Shown here in pieces: positions 1 to 6,966 of a stretch of 13,384 nt of DNA. The position numbers and the translations under genes were made by a program. Source of the DNA: Candidatus Aminicenantota bacterium (lineage in GTDB: Bacteria; Acidobacteriota; Aminicenantia; UBA2199). The notes under the pieces were generated by a model that searched no databases, had not been told where the DNA came from, and saw only the letters and a list, made by a program, of their open reading frames with translations. The stretch covers positions 1-13,384 of the forward strand of contig JAGLQR010000018.1 in NCBI GenBank assembly GCA_023136725.1. The letters run 5' to 3'. Position 1 is the stretch's first letter, and every line of letters starts with the position of its first letter.

Positions 1-2011
1 GTTTATTTACCAGGAGATCATGAAGCTCATTAACTTCATCATTTGTAAGAGTTCTATCGCTGTTTCTGTATTTAAAATTCATAAATATACTGATCTTTTC
101 AGGCGGGATACCTTTCCCTTCATAAAGGCCCGCAAGTGAATAATCTTCAAGATCTTCAGGCTTATACTTTTTAATGGTCTTACTTATTTTTTCAAACTTA
201 TACTCTCTGTCAATTAAAAAAGAAAGATCCCTTGTAGCAGTAGGGAACCTGTTCCACATTTTAAAATTTTTCTTTTCGTTTTTTTCTGTAAGCACATCCA
301 TATCCAATTGACAGACAAATACAGGATCATTATTCTTATAATAATTCAGGATAGTATTTTCAACTTCACCAATAAAACCTGCTTCGGCTCCATCAATCAT
401 TATTTTGTAGCAACATTCCCCTTTCAGGAATCCTTTGAATTTTTCTTCATATTTTAATTCAATTTCGATACCGGCTTTCTTCAAGAATCCGAATATATGA
501 GACTTAAACAGGAAAAAATCAAAAACTCTACCTTCACTCTCATGCCAATTCGGCAGTGTTTCAAATCCGGATGATGATATACATATAAGGTCTTTCTCTA
601 TTAATTTATTTCCTTCTCTGGAAAAAACTGTTCCGGATTCAAATAAAGAGATTCTTCTAAAATCATTATTGCTGTTAGTTGCTGTATTCTTTAAAATCCC
701 GGATAACAAAGAATTTCTCATTACTGAGTAATCAGATCCTATCGGATTCCTCAACTCTACATTCTGTGAATCATCTCCAAAAAAAGAGTTATCTTTTAAA
801 GAATGGAAACTATAATTAATGACCTCACTATAACCATTTGCTGCAAAGTGACTTCTTATCTTATCGAGAAATCCTCTTTTTTCATATTTTTCAACTGAAT
901 TAACTGCCGTTGCAGGAAGTGTTGTATCCAGTTTATCATAACCGTAAATTCTGATAATTTCCTCGACAAGATCCTCATGTTTATTTATATCAACCCTGAA
1001 TGACGGAACCTCGACTTTCCATTTCGTTTTCTCATCTTCCAGTTTGAAACCCAGGCTCTCCAGAATTTCAGTGGATGCTTTTTCACTTATCTGAATACCG
1101 GTAAACTTTTCGGGAAAATCCTTGTCAAGTTCAACGATCTGTTTTTTTAATTTTTCAGGATATTCATCGAAATATTGAATAATTTCAGGTTGATATCCCA
1201 ATTCCTCTTCAATCCTGTCAATAGTAAGATCGATGATCCTTGAAGTATTCTCAACATCCGCACCCCTTTCAAATAAATAAGAAGCTTCTGTTTTCATTCC
1301 CATTTTTTTTGAAGTTATTCTCACCCGGGATGGATCGAACCAGGCACTTTCTATAAAGATATTAACAGTTTTTTCACTGACACCCGAGTGTTCTTCTCCC
1401 ATTACTCCGGCAACAGCTATAGATTTATTTTCATCTGCAATTACAAGATCTGCTACATCTAATTTCTTAACCATACCATCCAGCAGTGTGATCACTTCAT
1501 CTTTCTCTGCACTACGAATTATAATCTTATCTCCAGTAATCTTATCAAGATCAAAAATATGTATCGGATGTCCATATGTCATTAAGACAAGATTTGATAT
1601 ATCAACTATATTGTTAACAGACCTCAGGCCAAAACTTTCTATCAATGAAGTAAGCCCGGATGAAGATTTGCCAACTTTAATATTATTAAGTATCACGCCA
1701 GAATATCTTGAACAGCCTGTTCTATCTTTAATCTCAACACTAAACTTACTTTTATCAATACTTTTCTTTCTATCTGTTACTATTGTTTTCAAGGATAGTG
1801 AAGGATTCTTGGCATGGATCTCTCGTGCAATACCGTAATGAGATAACCAATCCGGACGATTTGGAGTTATCTCAACTTCAAATACATCCCTACCGTTAAT
1901 TTCAATCATCTCATTAACTTCTATTCCTATAGAAGCAAGAAGCTCTTTCAAATCCTGCTTGTTATATTTATGATCAATGAATTTCTTTAAATAATCTAAA
2001 TTTATTCTCAT
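1..2011 (-). CDS. pheT: Phenylalanine--tRNA ligase beta subunit, short form (3' end off the window)
   Basis: Beta chain of the alpha2-beta2 synthetase that charges tRNA-Phe in the cytoplasm. The 670 codons seen are open to the window edge. The start ATG lies 3 nt after the pheS stop, with only a weak GGA upstream, so translation is probably coupled to pheS. Reading along the protein: an N-terminal segment (1-35); VTPNR-like EITPNRPD at 48-54; the B3/B4 editing region, with FGLRSVNNIVDISN and GHPIHIFD; the B5 region, with FRVDINKHEDLVEEIIRIYGYD; the catalytic-like core; and a C-terminal ferredoxin-fold anticodon-binding domain starting near FPTATRDLSFLID and nearly complete at the edge. The usual OB-fold (EMAP-II-like) tRNA-binding insert, about 110 residues in E. 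coli PheT, is missing: GIEVNEM runs straight into the EITPNR region. Expected full length is about 680 residues against about 795 in E. coli. I see no frameshift. Confidence 0.96.
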   Translation of the reverse strand, partial: MRINLDYLKKFIDHKYNKQDLKELLASIGIEVNEMIEINGRDVFEVEITPNRPDWLSHYGIAREIHAKNPSLSLKTIVTDRKKSIDKSKFSVEIKDRTGCSRYSGVILNNIKVGKSSSGLTSLIESFGLRSVNNIVDISNLVLMTYGHPIHIFDLDKITGDKIIIRSAEKDEVITLLDGMVKKLDVADLVIADENKSIAVAGVMGEEHSGVSEKTVNIFIESAWFDPSRVRITSKKMGMKTEASYLFERGADVENTSRIIDLTIDRIEEELGYQPEIIQYFDEYPEKLKKQIVELDKDFPEKFTGIQISEKASTEILESLGFKLEDEKTKWKVEVPSFRVDINKHEDLVEEIIRIYGYDKLDTTLPATAVNSVEKYEKRGFLDKIRSHFAANGYSEVINYSFHSLKDNSFFGDDSQNVELRNPIGSDYSVMRNSLLSGILKNTATNSNNDFRRISLFESGTVFSREGNKLIEKDLICISSSGFETLPNWHESEGRVFDFFLFKSHIFGFLKKAGIEIELKYEEKFKGFLKGECCYKIMIDGAEAGFIGEVENTILNYYKNNDPVFVCQLDMDVLTEKNEKKNFKMWNRFPTATRDLSFLIDREYKFEKISKTIKKYKPEDLEDYSLAGLYEGKGIPPEKISIFMNFKYRNSDRTLTNDEVNELHDLLVNK

Positions 2012-2014
2012 TTT

Positions 2015-3046
2015 TTATCCGAATTGATTATTGAACCTGAGATCATTTTCAAAGAGAAACCTTAGATCCGTTACTCCGTATTTGAGCATTGCAATTCTTT
2101 CAATTCCAAGCCCGAAAGCAAATCCTGAATATATGTCGGGATCTATTCCACAATTTTTTAATACTTCTCTATGAACCATGCCACTTCCAAGTATTTCCAG
2201 CCAGCCACTCCCTTTACATATCCGGCATTTGTTGTTTTTTCCACCACAGAGGAAACAGCTTATATCAACTTCAGCTGAAGGCTCGGTAAAAGGAAAATAT
2301 CCGGGCCTGAATCTGAGGTTGGTATCATCACCGAATAGAGCTCTGAGAAAAATTTCGAGAGTCCCTTTGAGATGTGAAAAATTTATATCGGTATCAACCA
2401 ACAAACCTTCGATCTGGTGAAAAACGGGAACATGAGTAGCATCCGGTTCATCTTTACGAAACACTTTGCCGGGTGATATTATTTTTATCGGGGGTTTGTT
2501 ATTCTGCATATACCTGACCTGAACAGGAGATGTATGGGTCCGCAATAACATATCGGGAAAATTCTTTATAAAAAATGTATCCTGTTCATCTCTGGCCGGA
2601 TGATCCTCTTTGAAATTAAGGAGGGTAAAATTGTTTTCATCAAATTCGATCTCAGGACCTTCTGCTATCTTGTAACCCATATTCATAAAAATATTTTCAA
2701 TTGATCTTCTGATGAATGTGATCAGGTGGGTGCTTCCGACAATAGTATCAAATTCAGGCAGGGTGCAATCAATTCTCTTTTCAGATTTACTCCCTAATTG
2801 AATTTCAGCTTCACTTAGTTTTTCTTCAGTGAATTTCTTAGCTGAATTCAGGATATTACCGAAAACAGGTTTTTCAGTCGGAGGCAGCTCTTTCAGTTTT
2901 GTCATCAGGGCTGTAAGGATCCCTTTTTTCCTGCTTAGATACTTATCCCTGAGACTTTGGTATTCTTCGAGAGATTGAATGTTATCTATTTCATGTATTA
3001 ACTTTTCTTTTATGTTTTCAATCTCTTTTCTGAGATCATCGATCAT
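2015..3046 (-). CDS. pheS: Phenylalanine--tRNA ligase alpha subunit
   Basis: Catalytic alpha chain that activates phenylalanine and transfers it to tRNA-Phe with PheT. Residues 1-80 are a charged coiled-coil arm of the kind that contacts tRNA. The class II core follows: GPEIEFDENNFTLLN, HPARDEQDTFFI and LLRTHTSPVQVRYM (about 130-180), motif 2 with FRKDEPDATH (197-205), and motif 3 GLGIER (312-317). Cysteines 264, 267, 274 and 277 form a CxxC...CxxC knuckle next to GWLEILGSGMVH, a pattern common in many bacterial PheS proteins. Length (343 aa) is normal. The start ATG overlaps the rplT stop in an ATGA arrangement and there is no Shine-Dalgarno sequence, so ribosomes ending rplT probably reinitiate here. 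Together with pheT this ends the ribosomal-protein cluster. Confidence 0.98.
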   Translation of the reverse strand: MIDDLRKEIENIKEKLIHEIDNIQSLEEYQSLRDKYLSRKKGILTALMTKLKELPPTEKPVFGNILNSAKKFTEEKLSEAEIQLGSKSEKRIDCTLPEFDTIVGSTHLITFIRRSIENIFMNMGYKIAEGPEIEFDENNFTLLNFKEDHPARDEQDTFFIKNFPDMLLRTHTSPVQVRYMQNNKPPIKIISPGKVFRKDEPDATHVPVFHQIEGLLVDTDINFSHLKGTLEIFLRALFGDDTNLRFRPGYFPFTEPSAEVDISCFLCGGKNNKCRICKGSGWLEILGSGMVHREVLKNCGIDPDIYSGFAFGLGIERIAMLKYGVTDLRFLFENDLRFNNQFG

Positions 3047-3396
3047 AAGGAAGCTTTAGCTTTTTCAACAATGAGCTTGAAGGTTTCCGGGTCATTGACC
3101 GCAAGATTTGACAATACTTTTCTATTAAGTAAAATATCAGCCTTCTTAAGTCCGTTAATGAATTTTGAATAATTCAGATCATATTCTCTAACTGCAGCAT
3201 TAATCCTGATATTCCAGAGTTTTCTGAAATCCCTTTTCTTATTCCTTCTGTCTCTATATGCATAGGTTAATGATTTTTCTACAGCTTCTTTTGCAGTTCT
3301 GTAATTAGATTTTTTTGTACCGAAAAATCCCTTTGCAAGCTTTAAGATCTTCTTTCTTCTTAATAATTTTTTATTTCCTCTAGTAACTCTTGGCAT
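3043..3396 (-). CDS. rplT: Large ribosomal subunit protein bL20
   Basis: Ribosomal protein L20, which binds 23S rRNA early in 50S assembly and in several bacteria represses its own operon. The 117-residue product has the family's typical length. It has the basic N-terminal arm (PRVTRGNKKLLRRKKILKLA), then the conserved KGFFG, NYRTAKEAVEKSLTYAYRDRRNKKRDFRKLW and RINAAVRE blocks. A strong ribosome site, AGGGGG, precedes the ATG and overlaps the rpmI stop codon; the intergenic gap is 9 nt. Downstream it overlaps pheS by 4 nt. I saw no obvious L20-binding mimic ahead of infC, because thrS runs directly into infC. Confidence 0.98.
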   Translation of the reverse strand: MPRVTRGNKKLLRRKKILKLAKGFFGTKKSNYRTAKEAVEKSLTYAYRDRRNKKRDFRKLWNIRINAAVREYDLNYSKFINGLKKADILLNRKVLSNLAVNDPETFKLIVEKAKASL

Positions 3397-3405
3397 TTTT
3401 TCCCC

Positions 3406-3603
3406 CTAAGAATAAGGTAACAAAGATTTTAATCTTTTGAACTCTTCACTCACTACAACTGTAGATTGTTTCAGGTTCCTTTTCCTCTTTTTGCTTTTTT
3501 TTGTAAGTATATGCGAAGCATTTGCTTTCATTCTCATGATTTTTCCTGTTCCGGTTACTTTCAACCTTTTTTTTGCCCCTCTATGAGTCTTTAGTTTTGG
3601 CAT
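3406..3603 (-). CDS. rpmI: Large ribosomal subunit protein bL35
   Basis: Ribosomal protein L35, a small basic 50S protein. I place the start at the ATG at 3603, giving the canonical MPKLKTHRGAKKR N-terminus and a 65-residue protein, the usual size. A longer frame exists upstream to 3672, but its extra 23 residues resemble no L35 and lie inside infC. The chosen ATG has a GGGGGA ribosome site 4-5 nt upstream. The gene start overlaps the infC 3' end by 23 nt in a different frame, so the rpmI ribosome site is coding sequence of infC. This points to coupled translation of the two genes. Confidence 0.97.
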   Translation of the reverse strand: MPKLKTHRGAKKRLKVTGTGKIMRMKANASHILTKKSKKRKRNLKQSTVVVSEEFKRLKSLLPYS

Positions 3604-4144
3604 CTTTTCCCCCTTTTTTCTGTCCGATAAGAATATGGAAGCTCCACCTCTCTCTTTTAGGTGGTGATTCAATATCTGAAATATCCTTCAGGATTTCAAC
3701 GATCCTGTCGGTCATGGTATTAAGCATTTCTGGTTTTCTCTTTTGTCTTCCTTTCAGCCATATTGTAATCTTTACTTTATTTCCTTCTTCGAGAAATTGT
3801 TTTATTTTTTTTAATTTTACTTCGATATCATGATCTCCGATAACAGGAGTGAATTTTATTTCTTTTATATGGACCTTTCTCTGCATCTTCTGCGCTTCAT
3901 GTGCTTTCTTCTGAAGCGAGTATACATATTTCCCATAATCAAGAAGCCTGCATACCGGTGGATCAGCATTAGGAGATATTGCCACCAGATCAAGTTCCTT
4001 TTCCTTTGCCATATCAAGAGCTTTAGTGATTGGGACGATTCCCACTTGATTCTTTTCTTCATCAATCAGTCTTACTTGTGCAGCCCTGATCTCTTCATTG
4101 ATCTGGTGAAGCCTTTTCTTTTTTATATGCTTATTGTATTTCAT
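3581..4144 (-). CDS. infC: Translation initiation factor IF-3
   Basis: IF-3 binds the 30S subunit, checks the initiator codon-anticodon pair and keeps subunits apart. Hallmarks are INEEIRAAQVRLIDEE at the start of the N-domain, DLVAISPNADPPVCRLLDYGKYVY before the linker, the basic linker with KEIKFTPVIGDHDIEVKLKK, and the C-domain KITIWLKGRQ...PPKRE. From the ATG at 4144 the protein has 187 residues, near the normal 170-185. A longer reading (from 4219) would add 25 residues not typical of IF-3 and fall inside thrS. The chosen ATG overlaps the thrS 3' end by 14 nt, and its best Shine-Dalgarno match, AGGAG at 4158-4162, is 13 nt away, which is unusually far. Many bacteria start infC with a rare non-AUG codon for autoregulation; I see no clear non-AUG candidate here, but the start is less certain than the gene. 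Confidence 0.95.
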   Translation of the reverse strand: MKYNKHIKKKRLHQINEEIRAAQVRLIDEEKNQVGIVPITKALDMAKEKELDLVAISPNADPPVCRLLDYGKYVYSLQKKAHEAQKMQRKVHIKEIKFTPVIGDHDIEVKLKKIKQFLEEGNKVKITIWLKGRQKRKPEMLNTMTDRIVEILKDISDIESPPKRERWSFHILIGQKKGGKDAKTKDS

Positions 4145-5978
4145 GTTCCGGACATTTCTCCTCTCTAATCCTATCGATTTCTTTAATGAATTTAGAAATA
4201 CTGATCTTTCCCTGATCACCCTTCTTGTGAATACGGAAAGATATATTCCCTTCCTTTTCCTCTTCTTCCCCGATAATGAGAATATAGGGTATTTTCATAT
4301 TCTCTGCATCCCTGATCTTCCTTCCTATCCCTTCATTTCTGTCATCAACTTCAACTCTGAACCCGTTTTCTGATATTTTCTGTTTAATTTCAGCCGAATA
4401 TTTATGATTTTTATCTGTCACCGGAAGTATTATTACCTGAACAGGCGCAAGCCACAACGGGAATGCACCTCCATAATGCTCAATCAGAATTCCAAAAAAA
4501 CGTTCAAGTGATCCGAGAAGAGCTCTGTGGATCATTATCGGTTTTTTTATTTTCCCATCATTGTCAGAATACTTGAGATTAAATCTTTCGGGAAGATTAA
4601 AATCTACCTGGATTGTTGTACACTGCCATGAACGTCTTAACTGATCCTTTACTTTAATATCTATCTTCGGGCCGTAAAATACGCCTTCTCCCGGATCTAT
4701 TTCATAATTAACATTAAGCCTGTCAAGAGCCCCTTTAAGTGCATCAGTTGCTTTATCCCAATCAGACACATCCCCTACATATTTCTCAGGCCTTGTTGAG
4801 AGGAATATTTCCAACTCTTCAAACCCGAATTTATTTAACATTTTAAGGCTGAAATCAATGAGTTCTTCCACTTCGCTATCAAGCTGCTCAGGTGTACAGA
4901 AATGATGTGCATCATCCTGAGTAAAACCACGTACTCTCAAAAGTCCGTGAAGAACTCCGCTTCTTTCATACCTGTATACTGTACCAAGCTCTGCCCACCT
5001 GAAAGGCATTTCTCTGTAACTTCTGTTTCGTGACCTGAACACTTCAATATGGAAAGGACAGTTCATAGGCTTTAATCTATATTTTGTATTATCAAATTCA
5101 ATTGGAGTGAACATATTCTCAGTATAGAATGAATTATGTCCGCTTGTATCCCATAATTCATATCTTGCTATATGGGGAGAGTTTACTAATTGGTAACCAT
5201 TTTTAAGATGCTCTTCATACCAGAATTTTTCGATCTCATGCCTGACCATACTCCCTTTCGGATGCCACAATACCAGGCCTGCACCTATATCATCGCTTAT
5301 GGAAAAAAGGTCCAATTCCTTTCCCAATTTCCGATGATCCCGCTTTTTCGCTTCTTTAAGCATTTCAATATGCTCTTTAAGAAGTTCCTCGGTTGGGAAA
5401 ACCACACCGTAAACCCTCTGCATTGAACTATTTTTTTCATCCCCTTTCCAATAAGATGATGCGATGGAGGTCAGTTTGAAATTTTTCAAAAATCCGGTAG
5501 ATGGCAAATGGGGACCTTTACAGAGATCTGTGAAATCTCCCTGAGTATAAACAGAAACATCATCGCCTTCAACTTTTTCTTCAATAAGTTCAACTTTAAG
5601 ATGCTGTCCCAGTTCCCGGAACATTTTAATTGATTCCGTTTTCTTCATAATCTTGTTTTCGATCTTAAGATTCTGTTTGATAAGGAACCTCATTTTTTTT
5701 GTTATCTTATCAATATCTTCAGGAGTAAAAGGCTCTTTTGTCATGAAGTCATAATAAAAACTATTTTCAAGTGCAGGCCCGATCCCGTATTGGGTCCCGG
5801 GATAAAGTTCAATTACTGCCTGAGCCAGCAAATGAGCACAACTGTGCCTATATGTTTCACCAGCCTCAGGAGCATCTTTACCGATCTCTTCTACTTCCGA
5901 TTTCATTTCTGTCGGATATGAAAGATCCTTAAGTTCTCCGTCAACTTTTAACAAAATAGTGTCTCTGTTTTTTCCCAT
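4131..5978 (-). CDS. thrS: Threonine--tRNA ligase with half a TGS domain
   Basis: Charges tRNA-Thr and edits mis-attached serine. The editing domain shows HSCAH (His45, His49) and CKGPH (Cys153, His157). The class II catalytic core carries the zinc ligands Cys307 (MNCPFH), His358 (TQDDAHHF) and His484 (HRALLGSLER). A C-terminal anticodon-binding domain begins near APVQVIILPV. These zinc residues sit exactly 27 positions earlier than in E. coli ThrS (334, 385, 511), and the protein is 27 residues shorter (615 against 642). Thus the N-terminal TGS domain keeps only its second half (KVDGELKDL). No extension is possible: a TGA directly precedes the ATG in frame, and a tRNA-Val gene ends 9 nt upstream. 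There is no Shine-Dalgarno sequence. Downstream it overlaps infC by 14 nt. Confidence 0.97.
   Translation of the reverse strand: MGKNRDTILLKVDGELKDLSYPTEMKSEVEEIGKDAPEAGETYRHSCAHLLAQAVIELYPGTQYGIGPALENSFYYDFMTKEPFTPEDIDKITKKMRFLIKQNLKIENKIMKKTESIKMFRELGQHLKVELIEEKVEGDDVSVYTQGDFTDLCKGPHLPSTGFLKNFKLTSIASSYWKGDEKNSSMQRVYGVVFPTEELLKEHIEMLKEAKKRDHRKLGKELDLFSISDDIGAGLVLWHPKGSMVRHEIEKFWYEEHLKNGYQLVNSPHIARYELWDTSGHNSFYTENMFTPIEFDNTKYRLKPMNCPFHIEVFRSRNRSYREMPFRWAELGTVYRYERSGVLHGLLRVRGFTQDDAHHFCTPEQLDSEVEELIDFSLKMLNKFGFEELEIFLSTRPEKYVGDVSDWDKATDALKGALDRLNVNYEIDPGEGVFYGPKIDIKVKDQLRRSWQCTTIQVDFNLPERFNLKYSDNDGKIKKPIMIHRALLGSLERFFGILIEHYGGAFPLWLAPVQVIILPVTDKNHKYSAEIKQKISENGFRVEVDDRNEGIGRKIRDAENMKIPYILIIGEEEEKEGNISFRIHKKGDQGKISISKFIKEIDRIREEKCPEHEIQ
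4141..4162 (-). promoter_or_regulatory. Candidate four-codon ORF and ATGA restart at infC
   Basis: Just upstream of infC, an ATG at 4153-4155 opens a four-codon reading frame (Met-Ser-Gly-Thr). Its TGA stop overlaps the infC ATG as ATGA. An AGGAG at 4158-4162 sits only 2 nt before the mini-ORF ATG and 13 nt before the infC ATG, so neither spacing is ideal. All of this lies inside the last codons of thrS in a third frame. It could be chance, or it could be a termination-reinitiation device. Confidence 0.25.
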
Positions 5979-5987
5979 TCAAATAAA

Positions 5988-6061
5988 TAGGCGCGGGCGG
6001 GCTCGAACCGCCGACTTCTACCATGTCAAGATAGCACTCTAACCAACTGAGCTACGCGCCT
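5988..6061 (-). tRNA. tRNA-Val (anticodon GAC)
   Basis: Complete 74-nt cloverleaf. The acceptor stem AGGCGCG/CGCGCCT has 7 perfect pairs; the D arm is GCTC...GAGT; the anticodon stem is CTATC/GGTAG with loop TTGACAT; the variable region is AAGTC; and the T arm is GGCGG/CCGCC with loop TTCGAGC. The anticodon is GAC (6025-6027 on the complement), reading valine codons GUC/GUU. The discriminator base is A, as expected for Val. CCA is not encoded and must be added. The gene sits between hup (17 nt away) and thrS (9 nt away) on the same strand, so it is probably cut out of a shared transcript. Confidence 0.96.
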
Positions 6062-6078
6062 CTGCGATGATCAAACGA

Positions 6079-6354
6079 TCACTCTACTAATTCCTTAAGT
6101 TTTTTTCCAGGAAGAAATTTTACACTCTTTCTCTTTGGAATAATAATTTCTTCTCCGGTCCGGGGATTTCGTCCTTTTTTTCTTTTTTTTGTGATTGCCT
6201 TGAATGTACCGAAACCGACAAGTGTGAGTTTTCCATCCTTTCTCTTCAGTTCATCTGCAATTGTATCGATCATAAGGTCCACAAATTTCAGAGCTTTGGT
6301 TTTTGTCATGTCTGAATCTTTCAGCAATTCCGTAACCAAGTCATTTTTGTTCAT
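6079..6354 (-). CDS. hup: HU/IHF-family DNA-binding protein
   Basis: Histone-like nucleoid protein that binds and bends DNA as a dimer. The 91-residue product matches HU length. It starts MNKNDLV, has helical residues 1-45, the LVGFGTF beta turn, the GRNPRTG tip of the DNA-clasping arm with its intercalating proline, and ends in IPKRKSVKFLPGKKLKELV. The signature fits HU or IHF; the basic arm (KKRKKGRNPRTG) and lack of a longer tail make HU more likely. A strong GGGAGG ribosome site and a likely promoter lie upstream. It heads the translation cluster here; in E. coli the related ihfA gene instead follows pheT. Confidence 0.94.
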   Translation of the reverse strand: MNKNDLVTELLKDSDMTKTKALKFVDLMIDTIADELKRKDGKLTLVGFGTFKAITKKRKKGRNPRTGEEIIIPKRKSVKFLPGKKLKELVE

Positions 6355-6379
6355 TATAAAATCCTCCCGGATAAGGTTA

Positions 6380-6408
6380 TATTTACATTAAAACAGCTGA
6401 AAAGTCAA
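6380..6408 (-). promoter_or_regulatory. Probable sigma-70-type promoter for hup / tRNA-Val / thrS
   Basis: On the minus strand TTGACT (6403-6408, 5 of 6 matches to the -35 consensus) is followed after 17 nt by TAAATA (6380-6385), a weak -10. Transcription would start near 6373, leaving about 18 nt of leader before the hup ATG with its GGGAGG site. This is the only good candidate in the 87-nt gap between leuD and hup. The -10 is poor, so confidence is moderate. Confidence 0.5.
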
Positions 6409-6433
6409 TACTATCAGCATATTTTGGATATAC

Positions 6434-6443
6434 AGCAATTGCT
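6434..6443. repeat. 10-bp perfect palindrome AGCAATTGCT
   Basis: Perfect palindrome at the leuD stop codon, centred about 30 bp upstream of the hup -35 box. It could be a protein-binding site or chance; it has no T-run and is too short to be a terminator. Confidence 0.25.
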
Positions 6444-6966
6444 AAATTGTGAGAAGGCTCCCCTTTTCCATAATGTCTTTTTGAACTTTTGAAAAAGGAT
6501 CAATTTTGAAAATCTTTCCTGATGAAACATTCTTAAGTTCTCCGGCTATAAAATCAATTTCTATCTCGTCGAGATTTTTTATGGCGCCTTCTTTTACAAA
6601 ATTGTTAATCTGTTGGAAAATAAGTATAGGGAATCCTGAGTTTATAGCATTTCTTTTATAAATGGCGCCATATGATTCAGAAACAATTGCCTTAATTCCC
6701 AAAGCTTCAAAACAGTCGACTGCCTGCTGACGTGACGACCCTGCTCCGAAATTGGAACCTGCAAAAACTATGTCTCCGGGATTACACTTTTCAGGAAAAT
6801 CTTCCCACCCTTCAAGATTACCGAATGTATGCTCCCCCATCTCACTTATTTCAGTGATATGAAGAAATGCATTGTGAAATATCTGGTCAGTATCTATATC
6901 ATTTATTAGTTCGCCATTATTATCAGTAATAAGCCAAACTTTACCTTTTATTTTAAAATCAGTCAT
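6442..6966 (-). CDS. Aconitase-superfamily small (swivel) subunit, LeuD-like
   Basis: Small subunit of a two-chain hydro-lyase of the 3-isopropylmalate dehydratase / homoaconitase type, pairing with the large chain upstream. The 174-residue length is typical of the short LeuD class. Visible motifs are DIDTDQI (23-29); a substrate-loop segment NAFLHI (32-37), unlike the YLRT-type loops I know from isopropylmalate enzymes; GSNFGAGSSRQQA (70-82), where most relatives read GxNFGCGSSRE; and YKRNAINSGFPIL (103-115). The serine-serine-arginine of the substrate site (77-79) is kept. The ATG abuts the leuC-like TAA with no gap and has a GGGAG ribosome site. No leucine or lysine pathway genes are adjacent, so the substrate cannot be assigned from context. 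Isopropylmalate, homoaconitate, citrate or methylmalate-type acids are all possible. Confidence 0.85.
   Translation of the reverse strand: MTDFKIKGKVWLITDNNGELINDIDTDQIFHNAFLHITEISEMGEHTFGNLEGWEDFPEKCNPGDIVFAGSNFGAGSSRQQAVDCFEALGIKAIVSESYGAIYKRNAINSGFPILIFQQINNFVKEGAIKNLDEIEIDFIAGELKNVSSGKIFKIDPFSKVQKDIMEKGSLLTI

Noticed and set aside
1488..1838. 116-codon plus-strand frame
   Set aside because: Antisense shadow of pheT, which is open throughout and matches the family on the minus strand.
3604..3672. Longer rpmI start adding 23 residues
   Set aside because: The extra residues lie inside infC and are unlike L35; the internal ATG has the ribosome site and the canonical N-terminus.
6385..6425. 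GCTGA...TCAGC stem followed by TGTTTT as a leuD terminator
   Set aside because: Only 5 base pairs with a 12-nt loop and a broken T-run, and it overlaps the likely hup promoter; too weak to call.
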